Assembly: GCA_026015145.1 (NCBI GenBank)
Contig: JAOZGY010000070.1
Location: 1 to 33,059 of the forward strand
Reading direction: 5' to 3'
Source: Candidatus Bathyarchaeota archaeon
GTDB lineage: Archaea; Thermoproteota; Bathyarchaeia; Bathyarchaeales; Bathycorpusculaceae
DNA: 33,059 bases
How positions within the stretch are numbered: position 1 is the first letter of the stretch; each line of letters begins with the position of its first letter. Position numbers and translations under genes: made by a program. The notes beneath the pieces are model-generated. The model ran no database searches. It was not told where the DNA came from and saw nothing but the letters and a program-made list of their open reading frames with translations. Below are positions 14,320-22,608 of the stretch, one piece after another.

Positions 14320-14616
14320 ATGACTGGTTCAAAAGGATATTATACAAGAGCTCGCCGTTTATTGAAAAAATCCACACGCGAGAAAGGTAAGCTAAATATT
14401 AGTAAGCTACTTACTAAGTATGAGATTGGATCTCAAGTTATTGTTAAAATGGATTCAAGCGTTCAGAAGAGTTTGCCTCACAAACGTTTTCATGGAAAAA
14501 TCGGAGTTGTAATTGAAAAACGAGGAAGAGGGTATGTTGTTAGCGTTCCAAAGGGTAATTCTGTCAGAAATATAATTGTGAGATCTGAACATTTAGAGCC
14601 ATATAGGGGTACTTGA
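14320..14616 (+). CDS. rpl21e: Large-subunit ribosomal protein L21e (eL21)
   Basis: A 98-residue basic protein starting MTGSKGYYTRARRLLKK, matching the K-G-x-R-x-x-T/A-R-x-L opening of L21e. The SH3-like barrel is PHKRFHGKIGVVIEKRGRGYVVSV. A GTG at 14311, directly abutting the Pus10 stop, gives a 3-residue extension. ATG 14320 is preferred, since AGGTGA at 14309-14314 is 5 bases upstream and the family normally starts at this point. One base separates its stop from the RpoF ATG. Confidence 0.95.
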   Translation: MTGSKGYYTRARRLLKKSTREKGKLNISKLLTKYEIGSQVIVKMDSSVQKSLPHKRFHGKIGVVIEKRGRGYVVSVPKGNSVRNIIVRSEHLEPYRGT

Positions 14617-14617
14617 A

Positions 14618-14956
14618 ATGAACAATAGAGAATTAAAAGAAAAAAAGCTTGCGTTGCCACAAGTAAAGAAAGTTTTGGAATCTATTGGAGAAGAAAATTT
14701 AGACCAGTTTCAACGACGCACCTTAGATTACGTGAATAAATTCTCTAAAGTGAAACTAGCCGCTTCTAAGAAACTTCTAAAAAAACTTGTGAAAGATTTT
14801 GATCTAGAGAAATCTGAAGCTGTCGCAGTTATAAACTGTATGCCGCAGTCTGTAGATGAGTTGCGTATCTTTCTAGCTGGGGGTAGAAAAATAATCGAAA
14901 TTGCTAAATTAGACTCTATAGTTGCCCTTTTAAATGAAAATAGAATAACTAAGTGA
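14618..14956 (+). CDS. rpoF: RNA polymerase subunit F (Rpb4 homologue)
   Basis: A 112-residue, mostly helical protein of the archaeal Rpb4/RpoF family, which with RpoE forms the stalk of RNA polymerase. Segments such as QFQRRTLDYVNKFSKV and SEAVAVINCMPQSVDELRIFLAGG correspond to the HRDC-like bundle (xxAxxxxNxxPxxxDExR pattern). L21e-RpoF adjacency is a conserved archaeal arrangement. The gene begins 1 base after the L21e stop, so coupling is likely. RpoE is not in the window. Confidence 0.93.
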   Translation: MNNRELKEKKLALPQVKKVLESIGEENLDQFQRRTLDYVNKFSKVKLAASKKLLKKLVKDFDLEKSEAVAVINCMPQSVDELRIFLAGGRKIIEIAKLDSIVALLNENRITK

Positions 14957-14969
14957 TCCTGAGTTAGCT

Positions 14970-14982
14970 AAAGTATTTTTAA
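14970..14982 (+). promoter_or_regulatory. TATA-like box for the DUF655-KsgA-HemK unit
   Basis: AAGTATTTTTAAG lies about 40-50 bases before the ATG at 15021. A purine-rich GGATAGGGAT lies between them. Confidence 0.4.
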
Positions 14983-15020
14983 GCAGTAATAATCAATAAA
15001 GGTAAAGGATAGGGATCGCT

Positions 15021-15587
15021 ATGGAGAAGCGCTATGAGGAATATGCTTATGTGCTAGATTTCCTAGCTCATGGTAGACCAGGTTTTCGGTCTAGTGGAAG
15101 AACAAGCTATCGAGCTGGCGCTTTGATTCAATGTATTGGTGAGAATTTTTTTACGTTACTAGAAGCTTTAGTTAAGGAAAGTTTAATGCTTAAGCCTAAT
15201 GATCGTGTTTATGTAGGCAAAGCTTCACGGAGTGAAGTCACTTATATTATTGGTCGGATTAGTTTTGAAGAATTAACTGCTTCCGCCAAAGCTGAACTTT
15301 CTGGAGTCATCGGTAGTATTGTTGTAAATCGTGAGAAGTGGTTTGTAAATTTTTTTAACACTGCACGTGCTATTACACCAAGAATGCATGGTTTAGAATT
15401 GGTACCCGGTATTGGAAAAAAATACATGTGGCAAGTTATTAATGAACGTGAACGTCGTCCTTTTTCTAGTTTCGATGATTTACACCAAAGAACTGAATTA
15501 CCTAATCCTGTGAAGCTTGTGGTTAAGCGAATCCTAGAAGAGCTTGAAGGGGATAGCAAATATAGATTATTTACTCGCACACATTAA
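15021..15587 (+). CDS. DUF655 family RNA/DNA-binding protein
   Basis: A 188-residue protein with the DUF655 opening YEEYAYVLDFLAHG. An S1/OB-like beta region (about 45-85) includes LKPNDRVYVGKASRSEVTYIIGRI. A C-terminal helix-hairpin-helix follows: ITPRMHGLELVPGIGKKYMWQVINERERRPFSSFDDL. The HhH GIGKK loop implies nucleic-acid binding. The exact role is unknown; its conserved place between RpoF and KsgA suggests translation or ribosome assembly. It is followed by KsgA after 20 bases. Confidence 0.9.
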   Translation: MEKRYEEYAYVLDFLAHGRPGFRSSGRTSYRAGALIQCIGENFFTLLEALVKESLMLKPNDRVYVGKASRSEVTYIIGRISFEELTASAKAELSGVIGSIVVNREKWFVNFFNTARAITPRMHGLELVPGIGKKYMWQVINERERRPFSSFDDLHQRTELPNPVKLVVKRILEELEGDSKYRLFTRTH

Positions 15588-15607
15588 ATAATCGTAAGGC
15601 ATAAGTC

Positions 15608-16426
15608 TTGAGCTTTTTCAAAACGCAGCTTCTACTAAGAGAACATGGAATTATTCCAAATAAAAAGTTGGGACAGAATTTCATGATAGATTCTTCGATA
15701 TTTCATAAACTTGGTGAATATGCTGCACTCAACAAAAATGACGTTGTGTTAGATGGTGGAGCAGGGTTCGGTTTTTTAACGCAGTTTTTAGCAAGAAGAT
15801 GTAAAAAGGTTGTGGCTGTGGAGAAAGACAAAAAAATTGTGAAAGTTTTGAATGATCAATTAAGAGCTTTTGGCAATGTAACAATTATTGAAGGTGATCT
15901 ATTAAAAGTTCTTTTGCCAGATTTTAACAAAGTTATTTCGATTCCACCCTATTATTTATCGTCGCGTTTGATACCGTGGTTGTTTTTGCACAAATTTGAT
16001 TGCGCCATATTGCTTTTGCAAAGAGCTTTTGCTGAAAGACTTTCAGCTAGGGTAGATTCTGAAGCCTATGGGTGGCTCTCAGTTATTACTCAATATAATG
16101 CGAACATAGATCTTTTAGATAAAGTAATTTCAGAAAAATTTTATCCAAAGCCAGAAGTTGACTCTGTAATTGTGCGAATTTCTCCCAGGGTATCGCCACA
16201 ATTCAAAGTTGCTCGACCAAAATTATTTAACCTTTTTGCAAAGCAACTTTTTACTAATCGTAATAAGAAACTTGTTAATTCTATCCATCCTTTTCTGAAA
16301 AATAGGTACAAGTTTTCAAAATTAGACACTGATAAGTTCTTATCAGTTTTTTCTTTTCGTGAAAAACGCGTAAGGAAATTATTAGCAAAAGATTTTGGAG
16401 AATTGATTAATGCTCTTCCGAAATAA
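15608..16426 (+). CDS. ksgA: rRNA adenine dimethyltransferase (KsgA/Dim1)
   Basis: Methylates the two adjacent adenosines in the 3' terminal loop of 16S rRNA late in small-subunit assembly. The 272-residue protein begins at TTG. It carries NKKLGQNFMID (about 18-28), motif I VLDGGAGFGFLT (about 46-57), VVAVEKDKKI and a basic C-terminal helical domain. Motif IV reads SIPPYYLSS (Ile112-Pro-Pro-Tyr115), where the family normally has N-L/I-P-Y, so the usual Asn is Ile. Its last 17 bases overlap the HemK-like gene. Nob1, which also acts late in small-subunit maturation, lies in the same window. Confidence 0.93.
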   Translation: MSFFKTQLLLREHGIIPNKKLGQNFMIDSSIFHKLGEYAALNKNDVVLDGGAGFGFLTQFLARRCKKVVAVEKDKKIVKVLNDQLRAFGNVTIIEGDLLKVLLPDFNKVISIPPYYLSSRLIPWLFLHKFDCAILLLQRAFAERLSARVDSEAYGWLSVITQYNANIDLLDKVISEKFYPKPEVDSVIVRISPRVSPQFKVARPKLFNLFAKQLFTNRNKKLVNSIHPFLKNRYKFSKLDTDKFLSVFSFREKRVRKLLAKDFGELINALPK

Positions 16427-17036
16427 AACAGTTTTTTTTCGCGACTTCAAATTTATTATTAATGAAAATGTATACGAACCTGCTGAAGACTCTTTTCTTT
16501 TTGCTGAAAAACTTGATGTGAAGGTAGGAGACAGAGTATTAGATATGGGTACGGGCTGTGGGTTATTGGGTGTTTTATCTGCTGAAAGAGCCATCGAGGT
16601 TGTGGGAGTTGATATTAATCCACATGCTCTCCATTGTGCTGAAAAAAATGCTGAGTTAAATAATGTAATAAACGGTGTTTCTTTTATTCAAGGTGATTTA
16701 TTTGGTCCACTAAAAGAAACAAAAAAGTTTGACTTAATTCTTTTCAATGCTCCCTATTTGCCTGAAAATGAAAATATAAGTCTTTCTTGGATTGAAAGAG
16801 CTTGGGTTGGAGGTTCAAATGGTAGGAGCGTAATAGATGCTTTTCTTTCAAAAGTTGCGAATCATCTTTCTAAAACTGGTCGACTTCTTCTTTTGCAATC
16901 TACCTTGTCTGATGTAAATAGAACCCTTTTTCGTTTAGCTGAGTATAGCTTAGCAGCTAAAATAATTGCAGAGGTTAGGATTCCTTTTTTTGAAACTATC
17001 GTACTCATTGAAGCTACTTTTAATTCAATTTCTTAG
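16410..17036 (+). CDS. HemK/Mtq2-like protein methyltransferase
   Basis: A Rossmann-type methyltransferase of 208 residues of the archaeal HemK (N6AMT1/Mtq2) group, expected to methylate the Gln of the GGQ motif in release factor aRF1. Motifs: YEPAEDSFLFAE (about 21-32), VLDMGTGCGLLGVLSA (motif I), VVGVDINPHAL, and FNAPYLPE as motif IV (the usual form is NPPY). Family members of this type generally work with a Trm112 partner; none is in the window. The ATG lies inside the end of ksgA (17-base overlap), so the two are co-translated. Confidence 0.87.
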   Translation: MLFRNKTVFFRDFKFIINENVYEPAEDSFLFAEKLDVKVGDRVLDMGTGCGLLGVLSAERAIEVVGVDINPHALHCAEKNAELNNVINGVSFIQGDLFGPLKETKKFDLILFNAPYLPENENISLSWIERAWVGGSNGRSVIDAFLSKVANHLSKTGRLLLLQSTLSDVNRTLFRLAEYSLAAKIIAEVRIPFFETIVLIEATFNSIS

Positions 17037-17118
17037 GCTATTTAATATATCCTTTTAGCTGAAATTTTTGGGAATATTCTGGTCAGTGAAGAAATAGGTA
17101 TTCTGTTGTTGTGGAATT

Positions 17119-18456
17119 CTATTTTTGGAGAATATGAATTTCTCTACCAGTTTTATGTCTTTTATTGACATCTGTTAAGGAAGCGATTTTCCACATTTCC
17201 TCTTTTTTTATGATGGTTTTTCCAAAAATCTCTTTATTAAGCGGGAAAACTCGTGTGAATCCCAATTTTTTTGCTTTTTCATCAATATTCATAGTAATTG
17301 CCTTACCTGAACGTGTTTTCAAGTAGGGTGTAACAAAAACACATCTACAATTTTTCTTTAATACTTTGTATGATTCTTGTAAGAATAAACTGTAGAGTCT
17401 ATCCAGTTTGTTAATTATTTTTTGAGCATACGGATCTGTAGGAACTTGTCGCAATGCAGGGCCCAAATCTGGTTCTGTTGCCACACAATCAATTTCCTCA
17501 TATCCAATTTTTTTAGAAAGCTCCTGAATATCTCCCTGTATAACTCTAAAATCAGGTTTATCAATTTGGTAGTTATTACTTAACCACTCTAAATTTCTTT
17601 CACTTGCTTTAATACACCAAGGATTTATATCAACTCCAATAACTTTTGATCTATTTAACAAGCCCTCTTGAAGAATTGATCCCACTCCACAGAAAGGATC
17701 AAGTAAAATACTTTTTTGATCACATAAAGACAAGTTTACCAAAATCCTCGCTAGCCTAGGCGGCATAGCAAAAATTTTTCGCTGAATAGGTTTTTCTATA
17801 TCCCTTTTCTGGAATTCAAAAGGATTATGTACAGATTTGGTAGTAGATAACCATGTTTGGTGTCCATCTATACTTATAATAAATTCGCCATTACTTTCAA
17901 TTAATCTTTTTTTTAGAACTTCTACATGACTAAGTTGAGGAAGTCTTCTGTCTTTAGAGAATCCCATAAATCTTGATTTTTTTCCTTGTTCAGATAACTT
18001 TTTCTTTATTAAACTTCCAAAAAATCTCTGTATTGCTTTAGCAATTTTGCGTAATCTTTTTTCTGAACAATATATGCTTACTCCAAAAAAGGTTTTTTTT
18101 TCAGAACTGATCAAGTCATCAACTATTCTTGTTGTATCTGAAATGATGTTTCCTATCTCATTCTTTGAGGTCTTATCTTTATCAAGAATAGCTCTCTTTA
18201 GAACATCTGTTTGAAAAGAAGTGTTAATTTCTCCAATTTTTATTACCCCTCCTAAATCATCAATTAATGATGGTTTAATTTTTTTTTCAAACTGGACGAT
18301 AAAAAACTCTTTTGAGAAAGATTCTATTTGAAATTTACACTTTTTTACCTCGAAAAATGCTGCAAGCTCTGCTAAGGATAACAACCAATTTTTCCCTGGA
18401 ATAACAACTGTTGTATACATTACTCTAATTCTAGCCTCGTTATTAGATAACCACAC
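17119..18456 (-). CDS. Trm-G10-like THUMP-domain tRNA guanine-N2 methyltransferase
   Basis: A 445-residue protein. The N-terminal part (about 15-170) fits a THUMP-containing region with ILDKDKTSKNEIGNIISDTTRI and SIYCSEKRLRKIAKAIQ. The conserved link is FEFQKRDIEKPIQRKIFAMPPRLARILVNLS. The methyltransferase domain has LDPFCGVGSI at 252-261 and VIGVDINPWC. Motif IV is TEPDLGP (327-333), not the DPPYG usual for Trm-G10. Archaeal Trm-G10 makes m2G/m2,2G10 in tRNA. Either this is a divergent paralogue, or its lineage uses the altered motif. The start is GTG at 18456 or ATG at 18420, neither with a strong ribosome site. It is divergent from L10e. Confidence 0.82.
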   Translation of the reverse strand: MWLSNNEARIRVMYTTVVIPGKNWLLSLAELAAFFEVKKCKFQIESFSKEFFIVQFEKKIKPSLIDDLGGVIKIGEINTSFQTDVLKRAILDKDKTSKNEIGNIISDTTRIVDDLISSEKKTFFGVSIYCSEKRLRKIAKAIQRFFGSLIKKKLSEQGKKSRFMGFSKDRRLPQLSHVEVLKKRLIESNGEFIISIDGHQTWLSTTKSVHNPFEFQKRDIEKPIQRKIFAMPPRLARILVNLSLCDQKSILLDPFCGVGSILQEGLLNRSKVIGVDINPWCIKASERNLEWLSNNYQIDKPDFRVIQGDIQELSKKIGYEEIDCVATEPDLGPALRQVPTDPYAQKIINKLDRLYSLFLQESYKVLKKNCRCVFVTPYLKTRSGKAITMNIDEKAKKLGFTRVFPLNKEIFGKTIIKKEEMWKIASLTDVNKRHKTGREIHILQK

Positions 18457-18485
18457 TCTTTCTAATACATGGATAAACTATCTAA

Positions 18486-18497
18486 CTGTTTATTTAA
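18486..18497 (-). promoter_or_regulatory. TATA-like box for the Trm-G10-like gene
   Basis: On the minus strand GCTTAAATAAAC lies about 30-40 bases before the GTG at 18456, implying a very short leader or leaderless start if that GTG is used. Confidence 0.35.
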
Positions 18498-18545
18498 GCA
18501 AAATGTTGAAAAATGTTCAAATAATCCTTAAAACGAGCTACAAAT

Positions 18546-18557
18546 CGTTTAAATATT
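18546..18557 (+). promoter_or_regulatory. TATA box for L10e
   Basis: CGTTTAAATATT lies about 35-40 bases before the ATG at 18589. AGGGAT precedes the ATG by several bases. Confidence 0.5.
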
Positions 18558-18588
18558 TCTACTAAGGTATGCTAAAAAGGGATATTTC

Positions 18589-19119
18589 ATGCACGCGAGA
18601 AATTATCGACCTGTTAGGGGTCAAGCTTACACACGGAAAAAGTATGCAAAAGGATTTCCACCCCCTAAGATAGTAAAATTTACAATGGGCAATACCAAGG
18701 CGACATTTGAATATGAAGCAAGCCTTATTGCTTTGAAACGGGCTCAAATTCGTCATTCTGCGCTTGAAGCAGCAAGAATTGCTACAAACCGTATTCTCAA
18801 TGATGAATTAATTGAAGAATACTTTATGAAAATTCGTCCCTATCCACACATCATTCTTAGAGAAAACAAAATGATTTTTGGTGCTCATGCTGATAGGCTT
18901 CAACAAGGGATGCGTAGATCTTTTGGAACTGCAATAGGTACAGCAGCAAGAGTGAAAGCTTCTCAGATACTAATAACAGTAAAAGTTAATGAAAATGGTC
19001 TAGAAGCAGCTAAAAGATCCCTCAAGAGAGGAAGCTCAAAACTCCCAATTCCTTGCAGTATATCAGTGAAAAAAATAGAATCATTAAAAGCTCCTGATAA
19101 ACCAGAAACGGAGACATAA
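18589..19119 (+). CDS. rpl10e: Large-subunit ribosomal protein L10e (uL16)
   Basis: A 176-residue uL16 protein. It opens with MHARNYRPVRGQAYTRKKY (the family RPxRxYRxxxxxxYTRxxY pattern), and continues with GNTKATFEYEASLIA, QIRHSALEAARIATNR, the loop RPYPHIILRENKMIFGAHADRLQQGMRRSFG, and a C-terminal RSLKRGSSKLPIP. The protein lies near the peptidyl-transferase centre and the A-site tRNA. The PEP synthase start follows 5 bases after the stop, so the two probably share a transcript, an uncommon pairing of translation and central metabolism. Confidence 0.97.
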   Translation: MHARNYRPVRGQAYTRKKYAKGFPPPKIVKFTMGNTKATFEYEASLIALKRAQIRHSALEAARIATNRILNDELIEEYFMKIRPYPHIILRENKMIFGAHADRLQQGMRRSFGTAIGTAARVKASQILITVKVNENGLEAAKRSLKRGSSKLPIPCSISVKKIESLKAPDKPETET

Positions 19120-19124
19120 CTGAT

Positions 19125-21542
19125 TTGACCAAACCTAACAATGAATTAATTTTATGGTTTGACGGATTACGAAATACTGATGTTCCAATAGTTGGAGGTA
19201 AAAACGCAAGTCTAGGAGAAATGATACATGCTGGTATGCCAGTTCCACCAGGTTTTGCTATTACAGCATATGCTTATGAAAAATTCATAAAAAAAACAAA
19301 AATTAGTAAGACTATCTACGAGATAATTGAGGAAACAATTAAAGATCATAATAATCCAAAACAATATGCTTCTGCTTCAAAGGAAATACGTAAACTTATT
19401 GAAAAAACAAAGGTTCCAAAAGAAATTATAACTGCAATCAAATTAGCGTATGAAAAACTCAATAAGCAATCTAAAGTAAACAACTCATTTGTTGCTGTCC
19501 GTTCAAGTGCTACTGCAGAAGATTTACCTGATGCATCATTTGCAGGTCAACAAGAGACATTTTTGAATGTTAAAGGTCATGAAGATCTTCTTGCCAAAGT
19601 TGTTAAATGCTGGTCCAGTTTGTTTACACCACGATCTATATTCTATCGCGACGAAAAAGGCTTTGAACACGATAAAGTTTTCATTAGCGTCGGCGTACAA
19701 AAGATGGTTAACTCTAGATCTGCAGGAGTTATGTTTTCAATAAATCCTGTTACTGGTGTCCAAAACGAAATCGTAATTGAAGGTAACTATGGTTTAGGTG
19801 AAACAGTGGTTTCGGGCGTAGTTAATCCCGATGATTTTATAATTGACAAAGAGACCTTAAAAATAAAAGAAAGACGAATTGCAAGAAAAACAATCCAATA
19901 TTTACGGGATCCTTCTACTGGCAAAACAGTGCATCTAGAAGTGCCTGAAGAAAAGCAAAAAATTTCTTGTGTAAACGATGAGGAACTTTACAAATTAAGC
20001 AATTTGGCAAAAGTTATTGAGGACCATTATAAAAAACCCATGGATATCGAATGGGCAATCGATAAAGACTTATCTTTTCCAAATAATATATTCGTGGTTC
20101 AAGCTCGACCAGAAACCGTTTGGGGTACTTCAGAAATGGAACAATCATCACAAGTTGAAGGAAAAAATTCGATTGAAGAATTAAAAGTTGTTGTAAAAGG
20201 GCAAGCAGCTGGAAAAAGAGGATATGCTGCAGGAGTAGCAAAAGTCGTATTTTCTCCTGATGAAGCCTCTGAAATAATGAAAAAAGGCGACATTCTAGTC
20301 ACGGATATGACTAATCCAGATTTCGTTCCCTACATGAAAATAGCAAATGCAATTGTAACTGACAAAGGCGGAATCACCTCTCATGCAGCTATTGTTAGTC
20401 GTGAACTTGCTATTCCTTGTGTTGTGGGAACCGAAACGGCTACCAAAGATATTAAGACAGGAAAAGAATACACTGTTGACTCGAGAAACGGAGTAATCTA
20501 CAAAGGTATTTTAAAACAAGCCAAAGAATCAACAGCAATACAATCAATTGCAATATCAGAGCCAGTTCCCGTTACTGCGACAAAAATATACATGAACCTA
20601 GGTGTTCCTGAGAAGATAGAAGATTACAAGAACATGCCTTTCGAAGGAATAGGCTTGATGAGAACGGAATTCATTTTAGCTAGTGCTATTGGTGAGCATC
20701 CTTTACATTTTGTTGAGACTGGAAGAAGCCAAGATTTCGTTGACAAGATGGCAGAAGGAGTAGCAAAGGTTGCTAGAGCTATACAACCTCGCCCAGTTGT
20801 TGTGCGCTTTAGCGATTTTAAAACAAACGAGTATAGAGAATTAAAAGGCGGAGACAAATACGAAATTGTTGAAGAGAATCCAATGCTAGGTTGGAGAGGT
20901 TGTAGCAGATACATTAGCAAATGGTACAAAGAAGCTTTTCGACTCGAATGTAAGGCAATTAAAAAATGTCGATCTGAATGGGGTCTGAAAAATGTTTGGG
21001 TTATGCTTCCTGTGGTGCGTACTCTTTGGGAAGCTAAAGCTGTGCTTGAAATAATGAAAGAGGAAGAATTGGAACGTTCTTTAGACTTTAAAATATGGTT
21101 TATGGCTGAAACCCCGTCGATCGCAATTATGGCAGACGAGTTTTCAAAACTTGCTGATGGATTTTCAATCGGATCAAACGATCTAACTCAAGGCATCTTA
21201 ATGATAGATCGCGACTCTGAGCGTCTCGGACAAATGGGATATTTTGATGAGCGAGATCCTGCAGTTAAAAGAATAATTGCTCATCTTATCCGTATAGCAC
21301 ATGAAAATGGTTGTACAGTTTCAATTTGTGGTGAAGGACCATCAAACTTACCAGACTTTGCAGAATTTCTGGTTCGTTCAGGGATTGATAGTATATCCGT
21401 AAATAATGATGCGGTGGTTACAACAAAGAAACTTGTAGCAAGTATTGAGCAAAAAATTATTCTTGAACGTTTAGCTGAACAATCAAAAGCAATTAATTTT
21501 TGTAATTCCTCAGAATTCAAACCTGATGATTTGGCATTATAG
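19125..21542 (+). CDS. ppsA: Phosphoenolpyruvate synthase
   Basis: Converts pyruvate + ATP to PEP + AMP + Pi, the entry to gluconeogenesis. The 805-residue protein has the N-terminal nucleotide-binding domain (ILWFDGLRNTDVPIVGGKNASLGEM; VRSSATAEDLPDASFAGQQ; MDIEWAIDKD), then the swivelling phosphohistidine domain with DKGGITSHAAIV, catalytic His420. The C-terminal PEP-binding TIM barrel has GLMRTEFIL, FSIGSNDLTQG and SICGEGPSN with Cys735. It is full length. The TTG start lies 5 bases after L10e. Pyruvate phosphate dikinase is less likely, given length and domain order. Confidence 0.96.
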   Translation: MTKPNNELILWFDGLRNTDVPIVGGKNASLGEMIHAGMPVPPGFAITAYAYEKFIKKTKISKTIYEIIEETIKDHNNPKQYASASKEIRKLIEKTKVPKEIITAIKLAYEKLNKQSKVNNSFVAVRSSATAEDLPDASFAGQQETFLNVKGHEDLLAKVVKCWSSLFTPRSIFYRDEKGFEHDKVFISVGVQKMVNSRSAGVMFSINPVTGVQNEIVIEGNYGLGETVVSGVVNPDDFIIDKETLKIKERRIARKTIQYLRDPSTGKTVHLEVPEEKQKISCVNDEELYKLSNLAKVIEDHYKKPMDIEWAIDKDLSFPNNIFVVQARPETVWGTSEMEQSSQVEGKNSIEELKVVVKGQAAGKRGYAAGVAKVVFSPDEASEIMKKGDILVTDMTNPDFVPYMKIANAIVTDKGGITSHAAIVSRELAIPCVVGTETATKDIKTGKEYTVDSRNGVIYKGILKQAKESTAIQSIAISEPVPVTATKIYMNLGVPEKIEDYKNMPFEGIGLMRTEFILASAIGEHPLHFVETGRSQDFVDKMAEGVAKVARAIQPRPVVVRFSDFKTNEYRELKGGDKYEIVEENPMLGWRGCSRYISKWYKEAFRLECKAIKKCRSEWGLKNVWVMLPVVRTLWEAKAVLEIMKEEELERSLDFKIWFMAETPSIAIMADEFSKLADGFSIGSNDLTQGILMIDRDSERLGQMGYFDERDPAVKRIIAHLIRIAHENGCTVSICGEGPSNLPDFAEFLVRSGIDSISVNNDAVVTTKKLVASIEQKIILERLAEQSKAINFCNSSEFKPDDLAL

Positions 21543-21597
21543 CTATAAAATCTATATTTCCTACTTTTTTATAGGTTAATTTAGTACTTGATAAGCA

Positions 21598-22608
21598 GTG
21601 AAGATTATGAAGCACTTTGATTTTGAAGAAGAAAAAATTATTGCAGAAATCAATAAACGTGGAGCTAAGCGCGTTTTGCTTCAATTCCCTGAAGGATTAA
21701 AATCTGAAGGTCTTCGTTTGGCTAGAATTCTTGAGAAAATTGGTGTTCTTCCGATTATTTCGGGTGATCCGTGTTATGGTGCTTGTGATTTGGTTGATTT
21801 TGAAACTGAACGTTTTGAAATAGATATCATATTCCATTTTGGACATACAAGAATGGTGCGAACTGAAAAAATTCCTATAATTTATGTGGATGTTCGATCA
21901 AATGCAATAATAAACAAAGCTATTGAGTCCGCTCTTTTTCTTTTAAATGGGTATCAGAAAATTGGGCTGGTCACTACAATACAACATGCTCACACAATAA
22001 AATCTGCTCAGGAGCTTCTAGTTAATGCTGGAAAGACAGTATTCGTAGGTGATTCAGATAAAATGCCCTACTCTGGACAAATTATTGGCTGTGATTACAG
22101 CAATGTAAAGTCCATTGCTAATGAAGTTGACGCATTTATTTTTATTGGAGGTGGTAGATTTCATGCATTAGGAGTAGCTCTATGCACAGCTAAGCCTACT
22201 ATTCTTGCGAATCCTTTTGATGAGAAAGCTCTTTTGCTAGATAATCAAGTGAAAAAAATTCTTCAACAACACTGGGATTCTTTGCAAAAAGCTAAAAAAG
22301 CTACAATTTTTGGAATATTGGTCGGTTTGAAACCTGGACAAGAAAATTTCGATAATGCATTGAAGATAAAAAACTTAATTGAAAGAAAAGGAAAAAGTGC
22401 TATAATCCTACTTATTAATGAAATTCTGCCAGAAGCTTTAATGGAATTTCCTGCTATCGATGCGTATATTAATACTGCTTGTCCACGAATTTCTTTTGAT
22501 GCGCCATTGAAATTCTTAAAACCAGTATTAACCATTAATGAATTTAAAGTACTTTCTGGAGAATATTCATGGGAAGATATGATCAAAAAAGGATTATTCG
22601 AAAAATAG
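21598..22608 (+). CDS. dph2: Diphthamide synthase subunit Dph2 (radical 3-amino-3-carboxypropyl transferase)
   Basis: Transfers the 3-amino-3-carboxypropyl group of SAM to the target histidine of aEF2, the first step of diphthamide synthesis. The 336-residue protein has the three cysteines of the unusual [4Fe-4S] cluster: Cys59 in GDPCYGACD, Cys165 in IGCDYS and Cys295 in NTACPRIS, a spacing very near the P. horikoshii enzyme. Starts possible are GTG 21598 and ATG 21607; the GTGA in front of the latter could be a ribosome site. The gene overlaps the next methyltransferase by 40 bases. The window thus carries genes acting on two factors bearing unusual side chains, aIF5A and aEF2. Confidence 0.95.
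   Translation: MKIMKHFDFEEEKIIAEINKRGAKRVLLQFPEGLKSEGLRLARILEKIGVLPIISGDPCYGACDLVDFETERFEIDIIFHFGHTRMVRTEKIPIIYVDVRSNAIINKAIESALFLLNGYQKIGLVTTIQHAHTIKSAQELLVNAGKTVFVGDSDKMPYSGQIIGCDYSNVKSIANEVDAFIFIGGGRFHALGVALCTAKPTILANPFDEKALLLDNQVKKILQQHWDSLQKAKKATIFGILVGLKPGQENFDNALKIKNLIERKGKSAIILLINEILPEALMEFPAIDAYINTACPRISFDAPLKFLKPVLTINEFKVLSGEYSWEDMIKKGLFEK

Noticed and set aside
17037-17118. Possible C/D box RNA from CTGA and GTGAAGA after the HemK-like gene
   Set aside because: The spacing between the boxes is too long for D'-C', and there is no C box or terminal stem.
18505-18545. tRNA-like T-loop string GTTCAAATAATCC
   Set aside because: No acceptor stem, anticodon arm or correct T-loop spacing around it.
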